Made by a program: the position numbers and the translations under genes. The notes beneath the pieces were generated by a model, which saw only the letters and a list, made by a program, of their open reading frames with translations, made no database searches and was not told the origin of the DNA. A stretch of 64,000 nucleotides of DNA from Sinomicrobium sp. (GTDB lineage: Bacteria; Bacteroidota; Bacteroidia; Flavobacteriales; Flavobacteriaceae): the NCBI GenBank assembly GCA_029266035.1, contig JAJUFH010000001.1:186001-250000 (forward strand), written 5' to 3'. Numbering within the stretch: position 1 is the stretch's first letter; every line of letters starts with the position of its first letter. Of the stretch, positions 33,996 to 43,582 are shown piece by piece.

Positions 33996-35600
33996 CTAAT
34001 AATATAATGTCAATCCCATCATGCCGTAGTAGCGCACAGGATGTTCCTCTTGAAAATACTGCAATGATCCGAAAGGTTTCTTAAAACCTAAATCAAAATT
34101 AAATTGGGTATTTACCCTAGCCGATGTTTTAAAACGCAGTAGTGTTCCTATACTTATATCCAGTTCATTATTTGAAAACAGCTCGTAGTCTGGATAGACT
34201 ACCTCATCATAAAATCCTCTTAAAGTATACCCTGCAAAATCATTTGCTCCTATATTGTTGAGATAATCTGTATTCCCCTGTGCAAATTCCGCATCGGTAT
34301 TTAAACGAAAACGCGATTTGACAATTGGACTTACAAGCATGTTTTTACCAAGCTCAAAAGATCTCATGACATGCCCTCCTATTTCCATATTTGAATAGCG
34401 AGAGTATGTGGTAGATAAGGCGTCACGCTGGTTTAAGTCCCAGTAAGTCAAAAACACTCCTGCATCTAAACTGGCATTCAAACTCAATGGCTTAAGGTAT
34501 CCTATATTTAAATTGATTTCATCACACTTAGCGACATATGTTTTTCCTCCTTTCGAATACCACATATTATTTGCCGACATCGCACTTCCAGAAAGTTTAA
34601 ATTTAAGAAAACTCTCCCGAGCCAAATCGACAATTCCCAATACCGTGGCTGAAATCGTTTCTGGCGTATATCGGGCAAAGTAGTTTGACCTGTCTTTGTA
34701 ATCCTTGACAGCTCCTCTCACATAGGTAATATTCTTGTCCTTTCGATAGGTGAAATCTGTGAGCAAGGTCCATCCTACCGCCTTATAAGCATGCCCTACA
34801 TACCACGAAGTCCATTTGTTCCTTCGCATTGTGGAAGACGAGACTGTATTAGTAAGAGAGCCATAACCAGACATCCATCGAACGTAAATATCATAATTCC
34901 CCGGAATATTATGATTGTTATTAGAAAAATTTACTTCGTTGTCAATGTGGGAATACCCCATTTCTCCTCCGATTTTGACAAAGTGTCTATCGGCGAACTG
35001 ATAGGAGACCCCAGAGGTAAAACCAAGTGAGTTAAAGGTAACTTTTGGACGAGGATCGTAATCTGTCCTGTACTTGTTAAACAAGCTGTAATCCACCTTA
35101 ATCATCCATTCCCATCTTTTTGTCAAGGGTACTAAAACCCCACCGTCTAAACCGTAGTTTTGATTGTTCCATTTAGCCCCTTTGGAGACCAAGAAATAAT
35201 GGGGATCGGGCATGAGACCTTTAACCGGAAGTTCATATGACAAATTCCATTTCAAATTATTGTAAAAACTCTTTTCAACAGCAAAGCTACCAAAAAACGT
35301 AAGTCCCTTTTTATTTTTGTACAGTCCGTTGGTCTTTATCCCAAATTGCTTGATGGTTTCCGGCTCACCTCCTTGTTTGTACAAACCATCTTCAAAAACA
35401 AAATAGAGTGATGAAGCGGTATAATTATTTATATGATAAAAAGAGTAATTTGCTGGTATTCCAGACAGATCTCTCGACAACAGATTAAAGAATAAACTGC
35501 TTTCCACATCGTGACTGTTATACGACAAACTATCCTTTACTTGAGCGTTTAGCTGTGTAACTCCTAATATCAGAGCTATATAAATATACCGCTTCATCAA
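33996..35600 (-). CDS. DUF6850-type outer-membrane beta-barrel protein
   Basis: The 534-residue protein has a signal peptide (MMKRYIYIALILGVTQLNAQ) and a long series of amphipathic strands with Tyr/Trp ends (for example FFGSFAVEKSFYNNLKWNLS, KVDYSLFNKYRTDYDP), ending in an aromatic residue (MMGLTLYY). This matches the DUF6850 family of large outer-membrane barrels. It lies between the DUF4876 lipoprotein and the peroxidase with spacings of 3-4 bases, clearly one operon. No transport activity is known; a co-transporter or sensor of the TonB receptor is possible. Confidence 0.72.
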   Translation of the reverse strand: MMKRYIYIALILGVTQLNAQVKDSLSYNSHDVESSLFFNLLSRDLSGIPANYSFYHINNYTASSLYFVFEDGLYKQGGEPETIKQFGIKTNGLYKNKKGLTFFGSFAVEKSFYNNLKWNLSYELPVKGLMPDPHYFLVSKGAKWNNQNYGLDGGVLVPLTKRWEWMIKVDYSLFNKYRTDYDPRPKVTFNSLGFTSGVSYQFADRHFVKIGGEMGYSHIDNEVNFSNNNHNIPGNYDIYVRWMSGYGSLTNTVSSSTMRRNKWTSWYVGHAYKAVGWTLLTDFTYRKDKNITYVRGAVKDYKDRSNYFARYTPETISATVLGIVDLARESFLKFKLSGSAMSANNMWYSKGGKTYVAKCDEINLNIGYLKPLSLNASLDAGVFLTYWDLNQRDALSTTYSRYSNMEIGGHVMRSFELGKNMLVSPIVKSRFRLNTDAEFAQGNTDYLNNIGANDFAGYTLRGFYDEVVYPDYELFSNNELDISIGTLLRFKTSARVNTQFNFDLGFKKPFGSLQYFQEEHPVRYYGMMGLTLYY

Positions 35601-35603
35601 AAA

Positions 35604-36950
35604 TTATTCTATGATTACTTCAGGGTGTTCTAACACCTTAAAATCATTACTCGAGTTGTTGGTGTCCTGATAAAAAGTCTTGTCACCAACTTTCTTACTT
35701 ACCTTTCTGATAACAGACTCAGAGGAATACGCTCCGAGAATATTGGCAATTTCTCCGGCATCGACAGTGTCTGGAAGACGTTTTGGCTTAGCTTTTGCCG
35801 GATCGTTACGCTGTAGTTCTACGCCATCTATTACAACATCAACCGGAATCTGAAGATAGGCACTAGTATTTTCATTAATATTTCCTATCAAAGTTTCTGG
35901 TGAAGGCAACGCATCCCATGAGGCTACAGTTTCAGTATCGGCCTTAAAAATCACAAAAGCATCGCGTCCATTAGTGTCAAGTATTAGATCTTTCCCTCCG
36001 TAAGACTTAAAAACAATCTCCATATTTACAGCGTTTGGATTGTCTATATCAGAATCCAGATAAGAACTACCTTGGGATTCCTGAAAAGGTCGGTAATAAG
36101 CTTCAAAGGGTGCTGTACTCAGGTCGATGGTACGTTCAGGCTCCTGTACTTCAAAAACCTTTTCCTCGCCCTCGTCATCGACAACAACTAGGGGTGCCTT
36201 ATGATTAATGGCAGTGGCCGCAACGATAACGCTTTTTCCAGACTCCAACGGATATTCTTGTCCGCTTCCAGGAAAACGCAACACCTCATCTGAATACACA
36301 TACGCTGTATTTGCATTTTCTACATCGCCCTGCCCTATAGCCTGACTCCAGTCTAATTGGCCATTGGGGAGCTGAAAAGGTTCAGTTTCACCAGACATGG
36401 AGGCTTCTCCGTAAATCTGTGCAAAACACAATCCATCCAGATAGATTGTTTCATTTGAATTATTATGAATCTCAAAAAATTGATCTCGGTAGAGTGCTCC
36501 CAACCTAACATCTGAACCGGCGTAATAAATCTGTTTTATCAATAGATCCCCTATCCTTCCTGTAGTCAGCACAAGTTCGGTAAAAGTTTCTGATTCCTGG
36601 TTAATTGCAACACCTTCCAAAGAAGCATTAAAACTGACATCTCCTTGGACTTCTTGCCCTGAAAATTCTAAATATTCTTCTTTAGATAAAATGAGAGACA
36701 CGTTAATGTTATACACCCCTGGGATCACATCGAGAGCAACTTCTCCTTCACTATCTGATGTACCGCTATACTTCTTTCCATCTTCCCTGTTGGTCATAAT
36801 CAGTTCGGCTCCAACAGGTTTAGAATTCCCATAACTTTCCTCGAATAAAACATGAAAGCTATGCGATATTGGCGCCACAAAATCTCCATCATCGTCCTTG
36901 CTACAAGCGATTGTGAAGACACACATACAAAGCATTAAAAATCTTTTCAT
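35604..36950 (-). CDS. DUF4876 family surface or periplasmic lipoprotein
   Basis: The 448-residue protein has a lipoprotein signal (MKRFLMLCMCVFTIACSKDD) with the lipid Cys at residue 16 and a following Asp-rich stretch, which in Bacteroidota often directs export to the cell surface. An N-terminal carboxypeptidase-like/Ig fold (about 30-125, GAELIMTNREDGKKYSGTSD) is followed by the DUF4876 region with FEIHNNSNETIYLDGLCFAQ and several beta-rich segments. It is encoded directly after a TonB receptor, in the place where SusD-like binding partners often stand, so a ligand-binding role is plausible. Confidence 0.75.
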   Translation of the reverse strand: MKRFLMLCMCVFTIACSKDDDGDFVAPISHSFHVLFEESYGNSKPVGAELIMTNREDGKKYSGTSDSEGEVALDVIPGVYNINVSLILSKEEYLEFSGQEVQGDVSFNASLEGVAINQESETFTELVLTTGRIGDLLIKQIYYAGSDVRLGALYRDQFFEIHNNSNETIYLDGLCFAQIYGEASMSGETEPFQLPNGQLDWSQAIGQGDVENANTAYVYSDEVLRFPGSGQEYPLESGKSVIVAATAINHKAPLVVVDDEGEEKVFEVQEPERTIDLSTAPFEAYYRPFQESQGSSYLDSDIDNPNAVNMEIVFKSYGGKDLILDTNGRDAFVIFKADTETVASWDALPSPETLIGNINENTSAYLQIPVDVVIDGVELQRNDPAKAKPKRLPDTVDAGEIANILGAYSSESVIRKVSKKVGDKTFYQDTNNSSNDFKVLEHPEVIIE

Positions 36951-36968
36951 TTTAATTTTGATTTACGA

Positions 36969-39629
36969 TTAGAATTGATATTGAATGTTTGCCCCGAAAC
37001 TAATCGGGCTATTTGTTCTCTTCTCCGACCCATTGATTACCACTATGGGCCTATAGTCTAAAAAGTTGGTGACGTACATAGACATACTGACACCATTGAG
37101 AAATTCTTTGGTAACTCTCGCGTGAAAATTGTGGTAGGTGGGAGTCCTGATATCCTTACTTGTATTGGGATTTCTCCATAAACTGCTATACCTGTTATCA
37201 CTTCTCTCACTTACAGGGATGGCTATTCTTTCGAGATCCGGATTTATATAGGCTACAGGGTAGATTGCCTCGACACTCGCATAAGAGGTTGAAAAGGTAA
37301 ATTGTTCAGCAGAGAGGGAGATGAGCAATCCCAATTCCGGAATGTGGTGGGTGATAGTTGCCCTCAAGTTCAATTTGTCCAATTTGACAGGTTTCCTAGC
37401 GTAAACTCCGTATAAATATTCCTCTTCAAGCGGGTCGTCACTGGGTTCTATCAACTCCGTTTCATTCGTACTCTTAGAATATACATAAGATCCCATAAGA
37501 CTGAAAGATGTGTTTATTGCCTTGATTTTATCAGAATTAAAATACAACTCAACCCCTTTATCTATATAATCTAAGTTATTCGCACTCAAACTATAATCTA
37601 GTATAAAAGGGCTTTGACCTACAATGTTATATGAAGGAGGAGCGGGATCGTTAAAGATAAACTCAATTTCGGGAATGGCCACTTTTTCACGAAGCTCGTA
37701 AGAAGCTACACCGTCAAAAGTGTGATTGTAGTATGCTGTAAGCGCAAAATTACCAAAATCAGGATTAAAATTGGCGCCCAATTCGTACTTCCAGCTTTTA
37801 GAGGGAGATATATTCTGTTTCTCAATTTCTTTTTTGTAGGTCTGTACTAAATTGAAGGAATATCTCGAGGTTCTAAAATCCCTGATTAGCACGTCAAAAT
37901 ATTTATCCCCAGGAAATATTTGCGCCAGCGAAGGTGCTTTGGAAGCAAATCCCAATCCTCCGCGAATACTAAAATTGTTTAACAGCTCCACTCCCATATT
38001 GATTCTAGGTCCATAACTGGAAAAACCATTCTGGATATCGTATCTAAACCCTATATTTGAGTACAGTGCCCGGCCGTTTTCCCACCTCCAAGTCATATTG
38101 TCCTGAACATAGGCCCCAACCCCTATTCTGGGTTTTACATAACGACCATAATCGAGAGGTCTGATTCCCTCTCCTGTACTCAAAGAGCTTCCACCCGCTC
38201 TCAAGGTCACCTGAGTATGAGCATTTTCGGGATTATACGCTCTACCACGGCCTCGATTGTCACTAAAACTAAAGTTTAAACCTGCAGCTATATTATGTAG
38301 TACTAAATTGTCATTGCCTAAACTTTTATCCAATGAAATTTTCGAATTGAAATTTATGGGTTGGCCATAAGTTTCCTGTATCATAAGGTAGGCCACGGGG
38401 GTGTATTCCCCATTAGACAATCCGGTTTCCAAATTGACAGGCACCACTTTCCCTCCGTCGTTTATAAAAGACTGACGATAAGAATGTTGGTAAGCATAAG
38501 AAAACCCCACATTTATATTGAAATTGTCGATCCAGTTTGCTGCTGGTTTCCAATTAAATCGATTACTTATTTTTACCCCTCTGTCCTTTCTGAATTGTGC
38601 ATCCCGACCACCGTCGTCATTATCCTTGTCGTAATTGGTATCGTCTAGGTTATTGTGAAGAGTTAGAGACAAAGTGTTTTTTATACTCTTTGATTTACTA
38701 TAAGTAGACCAAATAGCCGATGCTGTAAGTCGGTTATAGTTGGTGAGGCTATTTCTCGGGTCAGAATTGGCATTTAAAAAATCAACAGATAAACTTAGGT
38801 CTCCCCAGCGATCGTTGAGGTGTACACCCTTGCCCACACTAACTGAAGTATTACCTTGGTTAATATTTGCATTAACTCTAAAAGGAGTAATCCCGGCTTT
38901 TCTGTCAATTTTGATGAGTCCCGAAGTAAGATTTCCGTACTCGGCATCCGGAATACCACTTATCACCTCTACTTTTTCGATGTTTTCGGCAGGAATAGTT
39001 CTCAAATCTATTCCGGTATTCACATTTTCAAATTCTGTAAAATTCGCACCGGAAATATAGGTCTGCATATTCTCGTCATTAGAAAGACGCGTACCATCTA
39101 ACTCATAAGCAACGCCAAATGCATTAGTAGCATTGGGGAAGGCTGTTCTGAGGGACAGGGTATTAGCGCTGTTGAGTGAAGGAGAACCAATCCTTTGTCC
39201 AGGGAGTTGAGACAGCACATCGCTCAAGCTATAAGATTGTACTTGGTTTACTGCATAAGCGTCCAACACTATGGCAGAACCTATCTTAGCACGTTTGGGT
39301 ATAGCGGTAACGGTGACCTCTTCCAGTCGTAAATTGTAATCTTTTAATCGAACGATAAGCTTATCACTATCGACAATTTGGTCGCTGGACACAACTTTCG
39401 ATTCCTTCCCTAGTATTTTGAATTCCAACTCAAAGACATTGCTATTGAGTACTATCAAAAAATTACCAGAGTCATCACTTAACGACCATTCGTTTCCCAG
39501 TGTATTGACAATGACAACATTTTCAATAGGCTCGCCTGTATCATCGTCCAATATCGTTCCGCTAATGTTTTGACCAAAAACACCGCACAGGGTTCCAAAA
39601 AATATAATGAAGGAAACAAAAAGCTTCAT
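36969..39629 (-). CDS. TonB-dependent receptor
   Basis: The 886-residue protein has a signal peptide (ends VFGQ), a CarboxypepD_reg-like domain (about 22-100, ISGTILDDDTGEPIENVVIV), a TonB plug (about 115-240, LSDVLSQLPGQRIGSPSL, EKVEVISGIPDAEYGNLTSG) and a 22-strand barrel ending FGANIQYQF. Its promoter has a full -7 box and an adjacent palindrome. The following genes encode a lipoprotein, a second barrel and a di-haem peroxidase, so this receptor probably imports a substrate linked to iron, haem, copper or a modified peptide; the substrate cannot be told from sequence. Confidence 0.93.
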   Translation of the reverse strand: MKLFVSFIIFFGTLCGVFGQNISGTILDDDTGEPIENVVIVNTLGNEWSLSDDSGNFLIVLNSNVFELEFKILGKESKVVSSDQIVDSDKLIVRLKDYNLRLEEVTVTAIPKRAKIGSAIVLDAYAVNQVQSYSLSDVLSQLPGQRIGSPSLNSANTLSLRTAFPNATNAFGVAYELDGTRLSNDENMQTYISGANFTEFENVNTGIDLRTIPAENIEKVEVISGIPDAEYGNLTSGLIKIDRKAGITPFRVNANINQGNTSVSVGKGVHLNDRWGDLSLSVDFLNANSDPRNSLTNYNRLTASAIWSTYSKSKSIKNTLSLTLHNNLDDTNYDKDNDDGGRDAQFRKDRGVKISNRFNWKPAANWIDNFNINVGFSYAYQHSYRQSFINDGGKVVPVNLETGLSNGEYTPVAYLMIQETYGQPINFNSKISLDKSLGNDNLVLHNIAAGLNFSFSDNRGRGRAYNPENAHTQVTLRAGGSSLSTGEGIRPLDYGRYVKPRIGVGAYVQDNMTWRWENGRALYSNIGFRYDIQNGFSSYGPRINMGVELLNNFSIRGGLGFASKAPSLAQIFPGDKYFDVLIRDFRTSRYSFNLVQTYKKEIEKQNISPSKSWKYELGANFNPDFGNFALTAYYNHTFDGVASYELREKVAIPEIEFIFNDPAPPSYNIVGQSPFILDYSLSANNLDYIDKGVELYFNSDKIKAINTSFSLMGSYVYSKSTNETELIEPSDDPLEEEYLYGVYARKPVKLDKLNLRATITHHIPELGLLISLSAEQFTFSTSYASVEAIYPVAYINPDLERIAIPVSERSDNRYSSLWRNPNTSKDIRTPTYHNFHARVTKEFLNGVSMSMYVTNFLDYRPIVVINGSEKRTNSPISFGANIQYQF

Positions 39630-39646
39630 ATCCTTGTTTTGGCGAA

Positions 39647-39654
39647 CAAAGATA
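39647..39654 (-). promoter_or_regulatory. -7 promoter box of the TonB receptor operon
   Basis: The minus strand reads TATCTTTG, a full match to TAnnTTTG, 18 bases ahead of the ATG at 39629, implying a very short leader. Confidence 0.6.
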
Positions 39655-39668
39655 TAATCTAATTTTTA

Positions 39669-39683
39669 TTTATTCTAAATAAA
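39669..39683. promoter_or_regulatory. Palindrome in the TonB receptor promoter, possible operator
   Basis: TTTATT (39669-39674) and AATAAA (39678-39683) form a perfect dyad around three bases, lying 15 bases upstream of the -7 box where the -33 region would be. AT-rich dyads of this type are bound by Fur/DtxR-like metal regulators, but the sequence is too simple to name one. Confidence 0.3.
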
Positions 39684-39756
39684 TTTAATTTTTGTATATC
39701 TAATTACCGAAGAATTCTGGCTCTGTATAGCGTAGAATGACCTAAACTTGACACAC

Positions 39757-40248
39757 TCAAAAAACAACCAGATTACTTTCATCTGAAAACTCACTAAAAA
39801 CCATATAAGGAGAAAGGTTGGAAATACAGTTGACAAGGCTCAGGGCTATATTTCCATTTTCCGTTTTCCACTGAAACTTCGTTCCGAATTCATTTTCATA
39901 TATCTTTTGTTTTTCCGAACCGATCTCGTCTATTCTTTTTATCACCGAATCAGCTTCCGCATTACTTTTAAGCAGAATCCTATAACCGACTACTGTTTCT
40001 TCCCTACAGTAAACCAGTGCTTTGTCTCCATCGACATAAGGATGTTCAAAATCTCCCTTATTTAAAGTGAAAAATGCAAAATATTCATTTCCATTTCTTT
40101 CAAAATCACGATTAATCAGGTCGTCCCAATTCTTACCTATTATACGTGCCAAGGTGTATATGTCGTTTGAACAGTGTACCAGTGAACTTGGAAACAAGGC
40201 ACCTACGACCCCAAAACTAATGTATGAAAAAAAATCCCTTCGCTTCAT
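39757..40248 (-). CDS. Unknown exported protein with Tat-like signal, putative immunity partner
   Basis: From the ATG at 40248 the protein has 163 residues. It begins MKRRDFFSYISFGVVGALFP, a twin-arginine type signal (KRRDFF followed by a hydrophobic stretch), then a mixed alpha/beta domain with no motif I recognise. A longer frame would need a TTG at 40257. It is the last gene of the second type VI cargo module, 5 bases after the 275-residue gene. An exported product behind a large candidate effector would fit an immunity protein acting in the periplasm; this is inference from context only. Confidence 0.6.
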   Translation of the reverse strand: MKRRDFFSYISFGVVGALFPSSLVHCSNDIYTLARIIGKNWDDLINRDFERNGNEYFAFFTLNKGDFEHPYVDGDKALVYCREETVVGYRILLKSNAEADSVIKRIDEIGSEKQKIYENEFGTKFQWKTENGNIALSLVNCISNLSPYMVFSEFSDESNLVVF

Positions 40249-40253
40249 AAATA

Positions 40254-41081
40254 TCAAATAATGGTAAAACCGTGATTTTTTGAACGCATGTGTAATTTTA
40301 TCTCCAGTTCAATATTACTTTGTTTTGTTTTATCCGGACTTTTAAATTGGAGGGGCTGTGTTCCATCTCGTTTTATCAATCGCACTAATTTCCCATTTCC
40401 TATAATCTCGAGTTTTAGTTCTTTTTCATCTAAAGACTCTACTTCCAAATTCTGATTAAACAACTTAGATATTCCATTCTTGAAACTTTGTTTTCTTTCT
40501 TCTGAAAAATAGAAGGCCTGCTCTTGGAGCTTCATCTTCTCCATAGATAACTCTAAAAATTTTGGAGCATCTTTAATCTCTAATACGGACAACACCTGTC
40601 TGTAATACGCAATAACTTCCTGAAACAGATCGTCTTCATCCATTTTAGTTAAATCTACCGAATTTTGCCAGCCATCTAAAACATAGGGAAGCTCTACTTC
40701 GATTTCAGTCATTATCTCAAAATACTTATGCTTCACCCCTTCACTTAGTCCGTCCCATGGAGATTCTATTCGGGGATGAAACTTATGCCTCGTATCTTTC
40801 CATTTACCAGGATCGGCTTCAGCACAAAAAAAGTCTATCATCATGACCTCTTCTTCTGTAATATTTTCCTGCCCTTGTCGTGGAAACATTTTCCCCACTA
40901 CCTTATATTTACCACTTTCCAATAAGACATGGTTAACCAGATTATCTCCCGCATATCCTCCCACTCCCTCAGTTTCTTCTCCAAACCAATCAATCACAGG
41001 CACATCATTGACATAGATGCTTCCCGAACAATAAATGGTTGGATAAACTGAATACAAAGGTTTTTCAAAATTGTGCATCAT
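40254..41081 (-). CDS. Unknown 275-residue protein of the type VI cargo module
   Basis: I do not recognise a named domain. The N-terminal third is beta-rich (YCSGSIYVNDVPVIDWFG, HVLLESGKYKVVGKMFP), the middle has helices (EDDLFQEVIAYYRQVLSVLE, KFLELSMEKMKLQEQAFYF), and the C-terminus returns to strands. There is no signal peptide or membrane helix, so the protein is cytoplasmic. It is coded 5 bases after the 831-residue protein and just before the Tat-signal protein, in the position of an immunity or accessory gene. It might instead be a chaperone of the large neighbour. Confidence 0.6.
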   Translation of the reverse strand: MMHNFEKPLYSVYPTIYCSGSIYVNDVPVIDWFGEETEGVGGYAGDNLVNHVLLESGKYKVVGKMFPRQGQENITEEEVMMIDFFCAEADPGKWKDTRHKFHPRIESPWDGLSEGVKHKYFEIMTEIEVELPYVLDGWQNSVDLTKMDEDDLFQEVIAYYRQVLSVLEIKDAPKFLELSMEKMKLQEQAFYFSEERKQSFKNGISKLFNQNLEVESLDEKELKLEIIGNGKLVRLIKRDGTQPLQFKSPDKTKQSNIELEIKLHMRSKNHGFTII

Positions 41082-41086
41082 TTTTA

Positions 41087-43582
41087 CTATTTAGTGAAAT
41101 ATTTTTTCTCTAAAGGGACTGTATCTTCATCGATAACTTTCTCTTCTACCTTAAAATTACTCTTCCACCAACCAACCTCTCCTTCTATTTCCACCGAAAG
41201 CATTATTCCTGAAAACTTTAAAGTAGGTTGAATAAACAATCCTTCTTCATCTGAGTTTATAGTTAATTCTCCTCCAAAAAAACCATGTGCCCTTGCAGCA
41301 GCTCTAAAAGATACATCAATAGGCATAAATTTAGCTCCATTTGCTTTTCCCAATTCCGCACTTATCCCCAACTCTATCATTACTCCCATTCGTCCTCCAA
41401 TAGTAGATTTTCCCTGCATATCAATCCCATTCCTCTCATCTATCCTCAATGCTTCTATCTCTATTTCCAACTCTCCGTAAAACGTTGCGGTAAATACTAC
41501 AGAAGCTCCTAATTTATCCAAGCCTTGTCTAAATTTACTGATAATTTTCGCTGCGGCAGGATTTCCGGTAGTTCCATAAGAAACAGCGGTAATCGCCGCT
41601 CCTAAAATGTCTATAACCATCTCTGCTCCGATTAATGGCTTAAACCCAAGCCCTACTTCCCCTATGGTGTTGGCAGACTCCAATTGATCTCCAGATTCTA
41701 GAAACCATTTTCCAACAATCACAAACTTAGGATATCTAATGTCAAAACCAATCGGTATTGCAGTTGCTTTCGCCAAGCCTTGTGCAGAGTTAATAGCCCC
41801 TTGAAGTATGTTTACGGAGTTGGAGATTACTTCTGCCACTAATTGTATCCGATCTGCAAATTCATTGGTAAAACTCCTTTTAGAGCTTCCGTCATTCCAT
41901 TCCGCAGAAAGCCCCAATCCTATTGATATAGGAACTTTCCCTCTTCTATTCATAAGCCATCTTTTGTATCCGGCTTTCCGAGACTTTTCCTGATGTTTAG
42001 CGAAAATATTTCCCGGAGGCATATTGGCAGCTTTATAATTGGATTGATTGATTATAAATTCTACTGCCAGCTCCCATTTTATATCGGGATACACTTTTAT
42101 ATCAATACTTCTGAAATATCTACAAGTAGACACATCCAACCTATGTTGCTGAGCGAGTGAATCACGTGCTGGCCAAATATACTTTAAAACCTCTCGTACA
42201 TCTATATGCTCAATACTAATATCTGAAATACTGGTAGGTCTCTGCATCCCTCTTGGATACACATACTTCGGCTTCAATACCAGTTTATCCTCACTTTCTT
42301 TCGGCGACCACGTTCCTACAGCTTCATTATAAACAAAAATATTATTGTGGTGAGACGGATTTCCCTCACATTCTTCAGTATGAACATCTTCGAGTTGTAC
42401 GATGATTTCCTGATCGTCCCCATTTCCTGCAATTACAGGAATTACTGGATTGATAAGATTGACAGACAGTACTCCTTGTTCCCTGTTTTCTTTTAGTATT
42501 TCTATCGGTTCTTGGTCTTTTACAACAACCTCCAAAGCCGAAAATCTACATTCGTCGTGATTTATGGGGGTAAGGGTTTCTTCATTGACGCTTACAATCT
42601 GCGGCGTTTGCCCCATTACAGGAATAATAAAATCCAAAAAAGTAGTCGTAACTTTAAGGGTAAACTCTCGTATCACCGGACTTCCCGGAGTAAAACCACC
42701 ATCTGTGCGGTTCTCCAACACGTCTTTGGGGCTAAAAGTAAACCGGATGGTATAGTCTAACGTGGTCCCATTGGGATGCCCTGTAGCCTCTTGCCAGGCA
42801 GAGTCAACAAAAAGAGCTTCTTGCATCTGAAGATTGTATTCAAGAGCCGGATTGGCCGGATTGGCATACTTATCGAGCTCCAGGCGTTTTGCTCCATTAT
42901 AGATACGCGTACCCTGGTAGAGAATGTCTACTTCGGCTGTATATCTACCCGGAATGATACGGTGGGTTTCTATATGGAGGTATACAGTATCTCCATACCT
43001 AATACCTTCCAGACTTTGCACATCTCCCCGTATAAAATTCTCATCGGAATCATAGGCACGGAATTCCCTTTTTTTGGCGAAAAAGGAAAGTACTTTCGGC
43101 TGATCTACTCCGATAATAAAAGCTCCCATCCCTCCCCAGTCCGGACTGTAATACAGACTTTCCAGCCATATACCCTGTCCTGCCTGCTCGGGGGTATAAG
43201 ATAGGTATGACGGTTGGCTCCAGTTCGTTTGTCCGTTTTCAAGGGTTTCAAATGCTGTGATATAATTGCGCCCTATGTGTTTTACCGACTCCGGGCTATA
43301 GTCGGCCGCTCCTCCGTTAAGTTGATTAAAATATTCGTGCAAGGCCATTGGAGCGGGACCACTCTTCCATTCCAGCCAACTCTCTTCACCAAAATTGTCT
43401 ACTCCCTGAGCTACAAAATACATCCGGTGTTTTTTGGACTGTAACGACCTGATACGTTCTACATCTAACTGAAATATTGCTTTTTGCCCTACCGGAACTT
43501 CAAAGATCACATAATTGTGGCGCGATGTTTCCGTGGCCTTACTTCCAGAAGAAGCACCTGACAAGGATATCCATTTACTCAT
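41087..43582 (-). CDS. Large 831-residue type VI-associated protein, candidate effector
   Basis: No signal peptide or known catalytic motif is visible. The N-terminal half (1-480) is beta-rich with Ig-like segments (for example GRYTAEVDILYQGTRIYNGA, DYTIRFTFSPKDV). The middle has charged, possibly coiled segments. The last ~280 residues alternate small and bulky residues in strand-like runs (FYGELEIEIEALRI, GGRMGVMIELGISAEL, FSGIMLSVEIEGEVGWW) around a hydrophobic helix (EMVIDILGAAITAVSYG), as expected for a membrane-inserting beta domain. The gene overlaps the PAAR-like gene by one base, so it is very probably the cargo of that spike. Function as a pore-type toxin is a hypothesis; a structural extension of the spike is the alternative. 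Confidence 0.65.
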   Translation of the reverse strand: MSKWISLSGASSGSKATETSRHNYVIFEVPVGQKAIFQLDVERIRSLQSKKHRMYFVAQGVDNFGEESWLEWKSGPAPMALHEYFNQLNGGAADYSPESVKHIGRNYITAFETLENGQTNWSQPSYLSYTPEQAGQGIWLESLYYSPDWGGMGAFIIGVDQPKVLSFFAKKREFRAYDSDENFIRGDVQSLEGIRYGDTVYLHIETHRIIPGRYTAEVDILYQGTRIYNGAKRLELDKYANPANPALEYNLQMQEALFVDSAWQEATGHPNGTTLDYTIRFTFSPKDVLENRTDGGFTPGSPVIREFTLKVTTTFLDFIIPVMGQTPQIVSVNEETLTPINHDECRFSALEVVVKDQEPIEILKENREQGVLSVNLINPVIPVIAGNGDDQEIIVQLEDVHTEECEGNPSHHNNIFVYNEAVGTWSPKESEDKLVLKPKYVYPRGMQRPTSISDISIEHIDVREVLKYIWPARDSLAQQHRLDVSTCRYFRSIDIKVYPDIKWELAVEFIINQSNYKAANMPPGNIFAKHQEKSRKAGYKRWLMNRRGKVPISIGLGLSAEWNDGSSKRSFTNEFADRIQLVAEVISNSVNILQGAINSAQGLAKATAIPIGFDIRYPKFVIVGKWFLESGDQLESANTIGEVGLGFKPLIGAEMVIDILGAAITAVSYGTTGNPAAAKIISKFRQGLDKLGASVVFTATFYGELEIEIEALRIDERNGIDMQGKSTIGGRMGVMIELGISAELGKANGAKFMPIDVSFRAAARAHGFFGGELTINSDEEGLFIQPTLKFSGIMLSVEIEGEVGWWKSNFKVEEKVIDEDTVPLEKKYFTK

